A stretch of DNA of 64,000 nt. Source: CAZPQK01 sp964588695. Its GTDB lineage: Bacteria; Krumholzibacteriota; Krumholzibacteriia; WVZY01; JAKEHA01. The notes beneath the pieces are model-generated. The model was not told the DNA's origin. It ran no database searches and saw nothing but the letters and a program-made list of their open reading frames with translations. Below are positions 41,849 through 50,747 of the stretch, piece after piece. The translations under genes were made by a program, and so were the position numbers. Position 1 is the first letter of the stretch, and each line of letters begins with the position of its first letter. Where the stretch lies: assembly GCA_964588695.1 (NCBI GenBank), contig CAZPQK010000006.1:186001-250000 (forward strand). Reading direction: 5' to 3'.

Positions 41849-41881
41849 GTGTTTGACTCAGCCCCGTCGGGTCGAGTGGGG

Positions 41882-42466
41882 TTAAAGTTCGTCTACAAGG
41901 TTTCCCAAGGCACTAACGAGTTGTTTCTTGGCGCGATGAATTCGTGCTTCGACCGCGGAAACCGACAACTCCATTGCGTCCGCTACTTCGCGGTACGACA
42001 GTTCTTCGTAGTAATGCAACACCAATGGTACTCGGTACTTTGGACCCAACGTTTGAATCGCGGTCCACACCGCTCGCGACCGGGCGCGAACCTCAAGCGT
42101 CCTTTGGTGATTACTGTCGGCGTCGGTGACCGTCGGATCGGCAATCACTTCGTTCAAGTCATCAAGCGGCCGGTTCTTTTGTAATGTGCGCTTCTCTTTG
42201 CGTAAATAACTAAGCGTGTGATTTACGGCTACGCGGTAAAGCCACGTGTAAACCTGAGACCGGCCGGCAAAGGTGTCCAGTCGTTTATAGACCTTAAGCC
42301 ACACGTCTTGCGCCAGGTCTTCGGCAGTCTGAGCGTTTCCGGTCATCCGATATATGACGTTAAGCACCCGTGCACCGTAGGCCTGGTACAGGGCGTCAAA
42401 AGTCGCGTCGGTAGCCGCTCCCGACTCGCGATCGTGGGGGGCTGCTCCCGGATCGATCGAGCTCAT
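41882..42466 (-). CDS. ECF-type RNA polymerase sigma factor
   Basis: 194 residues with sigma region 2 (FDALYQAYGARVLNVIYRMT, AEDLAQDVWLKVYKRLDTFA, TWLYRVAVNHTLSYLRKE) and region 4 (LVLHYYEELSYREVADAMEL, SVSAVEARIHRAKKQL). It directs transcription of a stress regulon, most likely including its own operon. ATG 42464-42466 gives the normal ECF length; the frame is open much further upstream but without homology. First gene of a five-gene operon with anti-sigma and periplasmic partners. Confidence 0.93.
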   Translation of the reverse strand: MSSIDPGAAPHDRESGAATDATFDALYQAYGARVLNVIYRMTGNAQTAEDLAQDVWLKVYKRLDTFAGRSQVYTWLYRVAVNHTLSYLRKEKRTLQKNRPLDDLNEVIADPTVTDADSNHQRTLEVRARSRAVWTAIQTLGPKYRVPLVLHYYEELSYREVADAMELSVSAVEARIHRAKKQLVSALGNLVDEL

Positions 42467-42554
42467 TGCCTGCCGGATGGGTTTCAGTGGTTCTTCCTGC
42501 CTGTCAAACTTAAGACGCTGCCGGGTGGGTGTCCCTTGCACAAAAGTGCGTTTT

Positions 42555-43145
42555 TTAAGGGGTGGGCGCCCGGTCGACGACGATAAGGAACGGGACTCTC
42601 GAGGCCACGTCGGCCCGGTCGATACCCGTAACTTGCCTACCCCCGGAAGCCGCGTTGAGTTCCACCGCCCAGGAGAGAACCGCTGCGGATTCAGCCGCAC
42701 CGGCTTGATGGCCGGGGTAACAAACAATCGCGAGAATCCCATCTGGCCGCAGAGCCTCAACGGCCGATTCCAGCGCTCGCACCGTAGATTGTGCCTGCGT
42801 TGTAACGGTTTTGTCGGACCCGGGCAAGTAGCCAAGGTTAAACATGACCGCCGTCACTTGGCCGTGATGCGCGGGGTCGACCCAGGTGGCGATATGTTGG
42901 TGGCCTTGTTCGATGAATCGTACGTCGACCCCGGGCGCGTGCTCGGCGACGAGCGCGCGAGTATTAGCCAGCGCGGAGGGTTGTATGTCGCACGCGTACA
43001 CGATGCCGGTCGACCCCACAAGCTCGCACAGAAAACGTGTGTCGTGGCCGTTGCCAGCGGTGGCGTCGACGACAATATCGCCCGGCCGGACACGCGCGGC
43101 AACGATGTCGTGGGATTGATGTACCACGCGGTTGCGACCAATCAC
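42555..43145 (-). CDS. MnmM-like tRNA 5-aminomethyl-2-thiouridine methyltransferase
   Basis: 196 residues of the YtqB/rRNA_methylase family: motif I VVDATAGNGHDTRFL, MFNLGYLPGSDKTV and IVCYPGHQAGAAES are family hallmarks. Bacillus YtqB (MnmM) methylates nm5s2U to mnm5s2U at tRNA position 34. GTG start overlaps the stop of the upstream FAD enzyme (GTGA), so the two are made together. That neighbour resembles the oxidase half of MnmC, which makes the nm5 substrate. I leave the symbol blank since the function is by homology pattern only. Confidence 0.82.
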   Translation of the reverse strand: MIGRNRVVHQSHDIVAARVRPGDIVVDATAGNGHDTRFLCELVGSTGIVYACDIQPSALANTRALVAEHAPGVDVRFIEQGHQHIATWVDPAHHGQVTAVMFNLGYLPGSDKTVTTQAQSTVRALESAVEALRPDGILAIVCYPGHQAGAAESAAVLSWAVELNAASGGRQVTGIDRADVASRVPFLIVVDRAPTP

Positions 43146-44140
43146 ATGAACCGTCCGACATCGAGTTCCGCGTCAAGGGCGGAGCCATCGGTTATGTGTT
43201 GGGCAAGCGCCCGCGCCACCGTGGGAGCCATTAACACGCCCTTCGATCCGAGTCCGTTCATGATACCGATATGGCGTTGGTTGGGGTGTAGGCCGCAAAT
43301 TGGGCGACCGCCTTGAACGATCGGGCGCACGGCCGCCTGGTGGTCAATGACCTCGAAGGGAACGCGAAGCCAACGTTTTAGTCGGCCGACAATGTATTCG
43401 CGGGCCTGCGTGGTGGTTTTGGTATCACGCGCGTCCCAGTCGTAGGTAGCGCCAGCTCGAAAGATTCGTTCGCCAACCGGAAACAGCCAGACGCCACCGC
43501 GATTAAAAATCGCATCGGCAGGTAAATCGGAAACGGCAAGGGTAAGGATCTCGCCTTTTGCCGGCCGAAAAGGTATCCCGGGAAATCGGTCCGAAGCCGT
43601 CATTGCGACACCGTCACAAAACACGTTGAGCGCGTCGGGTAGGGGAGCGGTCACGCGCTGGGCGTGCCAGCAATCGGCGAAATAGTTTTGCGTGATTTCT
43701 ATAAAACGCGCGACGTTGAGATGGCCCGCCAGGTGAGTCTCGAAAGAGCCGAACGTATTGTCGATCGTATTGGGTATAGGGGTTGAAGCTTCGCACAAAC
43801 ATGACTGGTACTCCTGTCGCGTGCGTCGGTCTTCCCAGAGCCTTGCTTGTCGTTCTGAATCGAAGAGTCTCACCAGTGGCTTTGGATAAAACAAGGTGGA
43901 GTCGGTATCGGTTTCGACATAACGATAGAACGCGGTCGCTTCGCGCCAGAATTCGACGAAACGCCAGCTTAGTGCGAGTCGAGGACCGGTGATTGGATTG
44001 ATGATTCCAGCCGCAATCCGGGATGAGGTTGCGGGTTCGTTACTGTCGTAGATGTCAAAGTGCTGACCCCGCGCATGCAGTTGCCACGCGAGCGTGCACC
44101 CGGCAATGCCACCGCCAACAATAACAATCGGCTTGTTCAT
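43142..44140 (-). CDS. FAD-dependent oxidoreductase resembling the MnmC oxidase domain
   Basis: 332 residues of the DAO family: GxGxxG in IVGGGIAGCTLAWQL (7-21), TSSRIAAGIINPITGPRLAL, and C-terminal GLGSKGVLMAPTVARALAQH. The IINP and GSKG motifs are those of MnmC(o), which removes the carboxymethyl group from cmnm5U34, and of related glycine-type oxidases. The coupled MnmM-like gene strongly favours the tRNA role. The enzyme would act in the cytoplasm. A plain amino-acid oxidase is the alternative. Confidence 0.8.
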   Translation of the reverse strand: MNKPIVIVGGGIAGCTLAWQLHARGQHFDIYDSNEPATSSRIAAGIINPITGPRLALSWRFVEFWREATAFYRYVETDTDSTLFYPKPLVRLFDSERQARLWEDRRTRQEYQSCLCEASTPIPNTIDNTFGSFETHLAGHLNVARFIEITQNYFADCWHAQRVTAPLPDALNVFCDGVAMTASDRFPGIPFRPAKGEILTLAVSDLPADAIFNRGGVWLFPVGERIFRAGATYDWDARDTKTTTQAREYIVGRLKRWLRVPFEVIDHQAAVRPIVQGGRPICGLHPNQRHIGIMNGLGSKGVLMAPTVARALAQHITDGSALDAELDVGRFM

Positions 44141-44185
44141 CGGGCTATTGTAGCAGTTGGTGCTTAGAGTGCGGGACGGTGAACG

Positions 44186-44932
44186 CTACGATTTCGTGTC
44201 GTCTGATGGCGTGACCAGGCCAAAGATAGTTCCCGCGGGATCGGCCATTACCACCAGGTCGCCAATGCCATCGGCGTGCTCCAGAGGTACCTGTACGATC
44301 GCACCCAAGCGCCGGGCGCGCTCCATGTCTGCGCCGACCGATGCCGTTCGAAAGTAAGGAATCCACGGATTGGGCGGAGAGTGAAAGGGAAGGTCGCGCA
44401 GAAACAATCGATCGACATCGTTGTCGTGCAGCGCGTAGCCGCGCGTGGTCTGTCGCGCCGCGAGCCCCAACGTGGCGGCGTAGAAATCGACAACCCGGCC
44501 GGGTGTTTCGGTCCACAGTTCGGCAGTATAGGGAGAGCCCGGTTGCGGTGGCCACTGGTCGTCGCTGTGGCGGCGGATAAGGGTTAGCCGATTGCCAACC
44601 GGATCTTCGATGTCGACCAGGTCGCCCCAACCGTCGTGCGAATGAAGTCCTTTACGCACGTTGCCGCCAATACGTGGGACCAACGATTCGGCGACGTCGA
44701 CATCGGCGGACAGGTAAACGTTCCACTGTGACGGGGCGAACGCACCCATTGCCATAAACGAGTTGGCGAACTCGTACTTGCCATTGAACCAAAGCGGCAT
44801 GATGCCCCATGGGTCCATGTGCATGGCGCGCGAAGTCCACAAGAACAAGTCGCGGTAAAAATTATCGGCAATTAACGAGCGGGGAGTGTTGAGTTCAAGC
44901 CACCCGATCGCTCCGGGAAAATGGTTGGGCAT
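44186..44932 (-). CDS. Two-domain VOC-family protein (glyoxalase/dioxygenase fold)
   Basis: 248 residues forming two vicinal-oxygen-chelate domains: residues 1-120 (GAIGWLELNTPRS to DPVGNRLTLIRR) and 130-245 (YTAELWTETPGRVVDFYAAT to DPAGTIFGLVTPSD). Two-domain members bind a metal or small hydrophobic ligands; PF00903-like proteins of this size include antibiotic-binding and glyoxalase-like proteins. No clear set of metal ligands is read here. It lies 45 bp upstream of the FAD gene on the same strand. Confidence 0.82.
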   Translation of the reverse strand: MPNHFPGAIGWLELNTPRSLIADNFYRDLFLWTSRAMHMDPWGIMPLWFNGKYEFANSFMAMGAFAPSQWNVYLSADVDVAESLVPRIGGNVRKGLHSHDGWGDLVDIEDPVGNRLTLIRRHSDDQWPPQPGSPYTAELWTETPGRVVDFYAATLGLAARQTTRGYALHDNDVDRLFLRDLPFHSPPNPWIPYFRTASVGADMERARRLGAIVQVPLEHADGIGDLVVMADPAGTIFGLVTPSDDTKS

Positions 44933-44933
44933 A

Positions 44934-45299
44934 CTAGCCTGAGAATAACATGCGCAGGCCGGTTAATACCACGACGCTTCCCAGAATGATCTGTACGTTG
45001 CGGGGTGCTTTGTCGTCCTGTGAGTCGCTGGTCGCCACCGTCACGCCGCCAGCAGCGAGGATGATAGCGCCAGTCAGGTAGCGTCCCAGGGACGATTCGC
45101 TTTGCTCGCTGGTTCCGGACTCTGGCCGAGCGAGCGGTTGCGCGGTAGCGCCAGCCGCGCCGGCAATCAACGTGGGTACCGTCGGGGGAACGTGGGCGAC
45201 GGCGGCGTCGCGCAGCAGGAAAGCCTCGCCCGCTGTCGCAGTACCGGTTGCCGCGATGAGCAAGGTCGTTGCTACCAACGCTAGTAGTAGTATCTTCAT
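44934..45299 (-). CDS. Small exported membrane protein of unknown function
   Basis: 121 residues: signal peptide (MKILLLALVATTLLIAATGT), a Pro/Thr/Ala-rich middle and two hydrophobic stretches near the C-terminus (RYLTGAIILAAGGVTVATS, IILGSVVVLTGLRML). No family recognised. It lies 1 bp upstream of the VOC gene on the same strand. Confidence 0.6.
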   Translation of the reverse strand: MKILLLALVATTLLIAATGTATAGEAFLLRDAAVAHVPPTVPTLIAGAAGATAQPLARPESGTSEQSESSLGRYLTGAIILAAGGVTVATSDSQDDKAPRNVQIILGSVVVLTGLRMLFSG

Positions 45300-45395
45300 T
45301 AATATGTCCGCAGAAAGATGATTGAAAAGACCTGACGTCAGCGCAGTATAGCGGCCACTTGTAAAGAGGGTATTAAGACCGAGGCGTTGGGCGGG

Positions 45396-47192
45396 TTAGT
45401 CCGGGAGTCTCACCAGTAGATCACCGGTGAGGAAAGTCAATTCCACGCCGTTTTGGGTTCGGGTCCCATTGATGTGATGAAGGTAAATGCTGACGCCGCT
45501 GTTTGCGTTCGCAGGTTCGAGTTGCATCTCCGTTGGTGCCAGTTCATGTTGACGGCTTCCAGCGTCGCTGTCGAGGCGGCGCACTAACGGCGCCACCGGG
45601 AACTGGGTGGTACTGCCGTCGGTATTGGTGACCTCTATTTCGCCCGCGTCTGGGTTCATACGAACGGTGACGCCTTCAACGGTGGTCTCTTTCTGATCGG
45701 CGCTGAGCTCGAACCGATAGAACAGGTCGAAACTGCTTACGTCATACGAATGTCCGTGAGGCAGCGACGTAAACGTGAAATGGCTGCCCGGGCTGGTGGC
45801 GACACCAGGCTCGCCAACGTTCAGCCAGCTAGCAATTAAGTCGACCCGTTGTCGACTCTTACGGTAGTTCGCAGTCTCTTGCGAAGTGCCAATGGTATCG
45901 ATCTCGGCAAGGTTGCCCCTGAACCACGGCTCGATAGACCCAGTGCCGTGATTGTTGATGAGGTAACGAAGCACTTCGCGAATCTCGCGCTTGGCGTCGT
46001 CGTCGAGGGTTGCCGGGGCCGCCAACGGGTGTGCGACGCCGTCCGATAGCATGCCGTTGTCCTGCAGGTAGCCAGCGAGCCGGTTGGTTTGAGACCGTTG
46101 CGATGTGGCGTATGCGCCCCAGGGACCAAACGACGTTGCCAGGGCGACAATGCACAACGTCATCGGTATCACTTTGATGTTCTTGTTGCGGCTGAACGTA
46201 AAGTAAAGCGCAATCGCTCCCAGCCAAACCGTTAACACACTCAAAAAGTAGCGCGGCTCGGTGATGGCGTACTGCGTGATTCGTTTTCCTACCGCCATAC
46301 CCAACATGATAATGGCGGGAAAAATTCCAACGTAGAACCAGCGAGAGAAGGTCGCAATCCATGACTCGGTGTCGCGAATCGGGTGCACGAGTAGCAGCGA
46401 CAGGATTCCTGCAGTTGCAACCCAAGATACCAACGGGCCAATCAGTCCACTTGGCCATTCGCGACTAATCACGACTTTGCCCAAGTAAACGGTGAGAATG
46501 ATCAGGTACACGATCACAATCGGTACCAGAATGTACTGGCTGAACACCTTTAACGGATGAGGGTAGTCGGTAGATTTTTCGAGCGCGTCGTAGTCGTTGG
46601 GAATACCACCCAGAAAAAACCAGGTGTTGTAAACGAAAGCAATGATGAAGAAGAGTCGAGGGTACGCCATATCCGACACGTCGATACCCAGCAGTTGGTC
46701 GATTGCAAAAAGGGCACCGGCAAGTCCTGCAAACAACACCGCAGAATGAATCACCGAAGTTAATAGCCGCAGAAAGAGCGTCTTGTTGAACTGCCAGAAT
46801 CCGTTGGTGGCCGAAGTATTGACATAGGGCAGAAACGCAACCGCGAGGTGAGCCGCAAGGTTAAACTGCACCAGGCGAATCCCGGTGGAAGGCGCTAGCC
46901 ATGGTGGTAATGAAAAATAGTATCCGGTAAGGACGCCGATCATTGCGACCTGGCTGCCGATAACCAGCGCCCGCGACCATCGTAATCGCTCGCCAGCCAC
47001 CGCCAGCGCAATTAGCGCTGGAATCCCAAGTTGGCTGGCAATGACGCCGTTGATGACTTCGACGTTGGGGTCGTGCTGCGCGGCGCACACGGCAAGGGTC
47101 GCTGCGGTAACGGCGGTGGCAATAACGAATGGAAATCGCGCCGCCGCGGTTCTGGCCTGCTCGAAGGCCCGCGATAGAGAAGGCAATCGCAT
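45396..47192 (-). CDS. DUF4153-type polytopic membrane protein
   Basis: 598 residues with about eleven to twelve helices in the first 400 residues (FFIIAFVYNTWFFLGGIP, FSQYILVPIVIVYLIILTVY are typical of DUF4153) and a soluble C-terminal domain of about 190 residues (REVLRYLINNHGTGSIEPWF, HFTFTSLPHGHSYDVSSFDL). The domain's function is not known. ATG 47190-47192 is chosen; the frame opens 57 bp further upstream. Confidence 0.75.
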   Translation of the reverse strand: MRLPSLSRAFEQARTAAARFPFVIATAVTAATLAVCAAQHDPNVEVINGVIASQLGIPALIALAVAGERLRWSRALVIGSQVAMIGVLTGYYFSLPPWLAPSTGIRLVQFNLAAHLAVAFLPYVNTSATNGFWQFNKTLFLRLLTSVIHSAVLFAGLAGALFAIDQLLGIDVSDMAYPRLFFIIAFVYNTWFFLGGIPNDYDALEKSTDYPHPLKVFSQYILVPIVIVYLIILTVYLGKVVISREWPSGLIGPLVSWVATAGILSLLLVHPIRDTESWIATFSRWFYVGIFPAIIMLGMAVGKRITQYAITEPRYFLSVLTVWLGAIALYFTFSRNKNIKVIPMTLCIVALATSFGPWGAYATSQRSQTNRLAGYLQDNGMLSDGVAHPLAAPATLDDDAKREIREVLRYLINNHGTGSIEPWFRGNLAEIDTIGTSQETANYRKSRQRVDLIASWLNVGEPGVATSPGSHFTFTSLPHGHSYDVSSFDLFYRFELSADQKETTVEGVTVRMNPDAGEIEVTNTDGSTTQFPVAPLVRRLDSDAGSRQHELAPTEMQLEPANANSGVSIYLHHINGTRTQNGVELTFLTGDLLVRLPD

Positions 47193-47239
47193 AGGGCTAG
47201 CGTGGCACGAACCCAGGACGTTCGCAACACCAAAGAAGT

Positions 47240-47265
47240 GGGGCGCCATCGCTTGATGACGCCCC
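47240..47265. terminator. Hairpin between DUF4153 gene and secreted paralogue 1
   Basis: GGGGCGTCATC and GATGGCGCCCC pair on the minus strand (one G-U) with an AAGC loop, followed by T-rich CTTCTTT; TTTTT lies on the plus side. Confidence 0.65.
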
Positions 47266-47304
47266 GCTTTTTGCCGTTAGGGTTTCGATACCCTCGAACC
47301 GGGG

Positions 47305-47616
47305 GTTATTTCAGCAGTACCATTTTGCGCGTGCGCACAAAGTCGCCGGCGACAAGTCGGTAAAAGTACACTCCGCTGGACACCTGGGTGCCGGCGTTGT
47401 TGGTACCGTCCCACGTAATCGGCGCGACTTGTGCGGGAGTTTGCACCTGGTCAACTAACGTCCGCACCAGTTGTCCGCTTACGTTGTAAACCTTCAGTTG
47501 CACGTGCGCGCGATTTGCGAGCGAGTAACTGATAGTCGTCGTCGGGTTGAACGGGTTCGGATAGTTCTGTGTCAGTTCGTTGACCCGAGGTGCGCTCGGC
47601 GGCGTCGACACCGGGA
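47305..47616 (-). repeat. 312-bp perfect repeat, copy 1 (sorting domain)
   Basis: Base-for-base identical to 50436-50747. It covers the stop codon and the last ~103 codons of the first secreted paralogue, exactly the NPFNPTT sorting domain and its linker. Confidence 0.95.
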
Positions 47617-50368
47617 CAATGTGCGCAAGGTACATCATGACATCGCCTAAGTGGTCAATGTAGTCGGGGATAGGCGCTGGATGGTCGTCGTAAATCGCGC
47701 TGGCGGCAAACCCTCCCAATACCACACGAGCCTGGTACCCGTTGGGATTGAGCGTCTCTTGGACAGCTACTGCTCCTCCGCCTCCGACGTAACTAGCGAC
47801 CATCGTCATACTGCCCGGATCGGTGATCACATCAAATCCACCTTCTCCAGTCCAGGCGTTGGATAAGGTCAGGCAAGCCCCATCGACGTTCATAGAATCG
47901 CCATGAAACAACGATCCCGGTGCGCCAAGAATGAGAGGATTCAGCGCGATGCCTTCCGCCGTGTGACTTCCCGACGTTCCTCCAAAATCGATGTATTTGT
48001 TTTTGAGTTGGCTGGCGCTAATCGACCCAAGAATTTCGAGGCCGCTGGGAAGCTCATTGCCTAGAAGGTAAAGTCCAACGTTTCCGGTTGCGTTTTCCAG
48101 AAAGCTGAACAATATGCCGGTGTCGTCGGTGTCTTCCGGGTTGCCATCACCGTCGCCCATAATGCGCGCCTGATTTCCAGTACTCCAGACAATACAGTCG
48201 TAAGCGGAATTAAGTTGGTTTGCGACGTTTACGACAGTTCCGCCCAATCGATTGTTGTTGTAGTTGTCTGACCCGCGAACGTCATAGCGATCCACAGTCG
48301 GAGAAAGCGCGATGTGGTCAAAGGCGGCGTCGATAACAGCCTGCTCGCCAAAGGTGTGAGCGCCGTCTACATAGAGCACGTTCGCAGTTCCAGTCGGTAA
48401 ACAAGTGAACTCGTCCGCGCCCGCCGCGGCCGTGGCAAAGTCGTCGGTGACACCCGACTCCAAACCCCAATAAGTCACTTCGCCGATCGAGTTGGTTGCG
48501 CCAAAGAAAAACTTAACCGTGTCGCCCGGTGTAAACAAATTGTCGTTGAGGTCTGCGCAGAACGTTCGGTCCTGGGGGTTGCCCACAATGTTGAATGATG
48601 TGTCCATTTGGATCACCGCCCAATCGATACCGCCCGCCGAGCCCGTACCTTGATACGGCCATCGCGGACCGCCGGACAACGCCGCGCCCGACTTGCCGGC
48701 TTGACCCTGCGGACACACCGCCGCGTAAAGAAAAACTGCGGCCGCCCCGCTTCCGGTAGTTCCCAATCCGTGTTCGGTGTCGAAAACTTCGACGACGACA
48801 GAGTCGCCGAACAGAATAGGGTTAAAGGATTGAGAAATGTCGGTTCCCATGTCAGCTCGAACCGTTCCCGTGATGGTGCCGTCGCCAGGAAAGCTGTCCT
48901 GAAACAGCCTGGCGTCGTTAATGGTCCACTGGGGCCCGTTGCCGTCGAAGCGGATGATGCTGACGTTGTCGAACATCGGAGCGTGCGAGTGACACGTGCC
49001 GGGTCCGAAGGTTCCGCACCAAACATTACATAAGTCGACGACGCCGAGAGCAACTTGCACATCCGTGGCGCCCTGCTCAATCAGGTCTCCAATCGGGAAC
49101 GATTGGCGAGACCAGTCCTTTTGTGCCCCGTAAAAGACAAAGCCGTTGTCTTCCCACTGACCGGGACAGCCGTCTACAATCGAGCGCACGTGCCACACCC
49201 AGAACACTACGTTTCCTAGCGGGAGATCACGGTACACGTCAAACTGTAGCTCCATGGATTCGCCGGATCCGATTAGCGGCACGGCTGGCGACCAGATCTC
49301 GTTATTTATAAACAACGGGGTGCCGGAAAGCACACCAGGGCCCTCGGTGCCGAAGGGCACCACTTCCTGGCCGGGAAAATTGTTGCCACCGCAGTCATAT
49401 ACGTAGCCCGAACCTTCGAAGAACCCCCATATACACGAGATGTTGCTGGTACAAAAGTCTTCGCTGACCGCCTGCGTGCCGGGGAACAGAGACGCGAATG
49501 TGCCGAACGCCTGCCGCGATGAAGCTTCCCAATTGTCTGCCGACATATCGCCAACCGATTCGTCTTCGAAGTCATCAAACGGAAGCCCGGGCCCGACGGT
49601 TGCGGTTACTCCGATGTCGTCGACAATAAACGCACCGTCTGTTTGCCACAGGCCGTCCTGGTCCGACCAAGCCCCATCACTCGTGAAGCGAAAGCGCAGG
49701 TCAACCTGTCCGCCGTGTAGCGAGTCCGGGATTGCGACGGTAACAGTGTCCGTTCCGAAAAAGCCCCACGCCGCATCGAAATTAAGTGACGTATTGCCAA
49801 CGCCGAGGTTGATCCAGTTCTCGGCTGGGTCAGTCGCGTCATCAACTTCCAAAAACGTAAAGTCGTAGCCGGGCTCGGAGTCGTAGTGAATCGCAAACGA
49901 GAGCGTTAACCCAGTGCCAACCGCCGGTGATGAGGTTGTTAGAAATTGCTGCCACCGGTTGCCATAGCCCGGCAATGTCGCGTAACCGCAAAGAACAGGG
50001 TCGGCCGGGTTTGGCGCCAAGCCACACCACATTGCTTGGTTACCACCGGGTGCAAACAGCAACCCGTTGTAGCCGCCGCCGAGTCCTGCGAAGTCATCCA
50101 CGTGCGTATAGATGCCTTGGGCGGTTAGGTCTTGAGCGGTCCAACCCTGGGCATCGCATCCTTCGAAATCCCACGAGGCAACCCATGTGGTGTCGGGGGC
50201 AGCACGCATTGTTTTACCAAATGGCGATGGGCCGCTGTCCAACGATCGCACCAACGGTGTCGATGCTTCGCGCGGCGTTCGGGTTTCTTTGGCGCGCAAG
50301 TCGTTAGGTTTTGCCACGAAAACGACAAGGCCAACCATTGTGGCGCTAAGTACAAGCTTCTTAGTCAT
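47306..50368 (-). CDS. Large secreted protein with sorting domain (paralogue 1)
   Basis: 1020 residues: signal peptide, a repeated pair of jelly-roll-like domains (WDFEGCDAQGWTAQDLTAQG; DGAFIVDDIGVTATVG, typical of choice-of-anchor/MAM-like folds), a region with VLYVDGAHTFGEQAVIDAAF and a VYNVSGQLVRTL sorting domain ending RTRKMVLLK. No catalytic motif is evident. ATG 50366-50368 has GGGAG upstream; the open frame extends into the intergenic space. It lies 68 bp after paralogue 2 and resembles it throughout, with the last 103 codons identical. Confidence 0.82.
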   Translation of the reverse strand: MTKKLVLSATMVGLVVFVAKPNDLRAKETRTPREASTPLVRSLDSGPSPFGKTMRAAPDTTWVASWDFEGCDAQGWTAQDLTAQGIYTHVDDFAGLGGGYNGLLFAPGGNQAMWCGLAPNPADPVLCGYATLPGYGNRWQQFLTTSSPAVGTGLTLSFAIHYDSEPGYDFTFLEVDDATDPAENWINLGVGNTSLNFDAAWGFFGTDTVTVAIPDSLHGGQVDLRFRFTSDGAWSDQDGLWQTDGAFIVDDIGVTATVGPGLPFDDFEDESVGDMSADNWEASSRQAFGTFASLFPGTQAVSEDFCTSNISCIWGFFEGSGYVYDCGGNNFPGQEVVPFGTEGPGVLSGTPLFINNEIWSPAVPLIGSGESMELQFDVYRDLPLGNVVFWVWHVRSIVDGCPGQWEDNGFVFYGAQKDWSRQSFPIGDLIEQGATDVQVALGVVDLCNVWCGTFGPGTCHSHAPMFDNVSIIRFDGNGPQWTINDARLFQDSFPGDGTITGTVRADMGTDISQSFNPILFGDSVVVEVFDTEHGLGTTGSGAAAVFLYAAVCPQGQAGKSGAALSGGPRWPYQGTGSAGGIDWAVIQMDTSFNIVGNPQDRTFCADLNDNLFTPGDTVKFFFGATNSIGEVTYWGLESGVTDDFATAAAGADEFTCLPTGTANVLYVDGAHTFGEQAVIDAAFDHIALSPTVDRYDVRGSDNYNNNRLGGTVVNVANQLNSAYDCIVWSTGNQARIMGDGDGNPEDTDDTGILFSFLENATGNVGLYLLGNELPSGLEILGSISASQLKNKYIDFGGTSGSHTAEGIALNPLILGAPGSLFHGDSMNVDGACLTLSNAWTGEGGFDVITDPGSMTMVASYVGGGGAVAVQETLNPNGYQARVVLGGFAASAIYDDHPAPIPDYIDHLGDVMMYLAHIVPVSTPPSAPRVNELTQNYPNPFNPTTTISYSLANRAHVQLKVYNVSGQLVRTLVDQVQTPAQVAPITWDGTNNAGTQVSSGVYFYRLVAGDFVRTRKMVLLK

Positions 50369-50435
50369 GCGAACTCCCGGTAAAAAGTTAGCAATGTGAC
50401 CGTTGCCGTCGCAACAGCCGCTGATGTTCGAGAAT

Positions 50436-50747
50436 GTTATTTCAGCAGTACCATTTTGCGCGTGCGCACAAAGTCGCCGGCGACAAGTCGGTAAAAGTAC
50501 ACTCCGCTGGACACCTGGGTGCCGGCGTTGTTGGTACCGTCCCACGTAATCGGCGCGACTTGTGCGGGAGTTTGCACCTGGTCAACTAACGTCCGCACCA
50601 GTTGTCCGCTTACGTTGTAAACCTTCAGTTGCACGTGCGCGCGATTTGCGAGCGAGTAACTGATAGTCGTCGTCGGGTTGAACGGGTTCGGATAGTTCTG
50701 TGTCAGTTCGTTGACCCGAGGTGCGCTCGGCGGCGTCGACACCGGGA
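50436..50747 (-). repeat. 312-bp perfect repeat, copy 2 (sorting domain)
   Basis: Identical to 47305-47616. Flanking coding sequence is clearly diverged between the paralogues, so identity stops abruptly at the domain edge and just past the stop codon. Confidence 0.95.

Noticed and set aside
42467..42835. N-terminal extension of the sigma factor
   Set aside because: The open frame continues 123 codons upstream, but the extra sequence is basic and unconserved and runs antisense-adjacent to the methylase end; the ATG at 42466 gives normal ECF length.
42477..43316. Plus-strand open frame of 279 codons
   Set aside because: Antisense to the MnmM-like gene, whose motifs and overlap with the FAD gene are clear.
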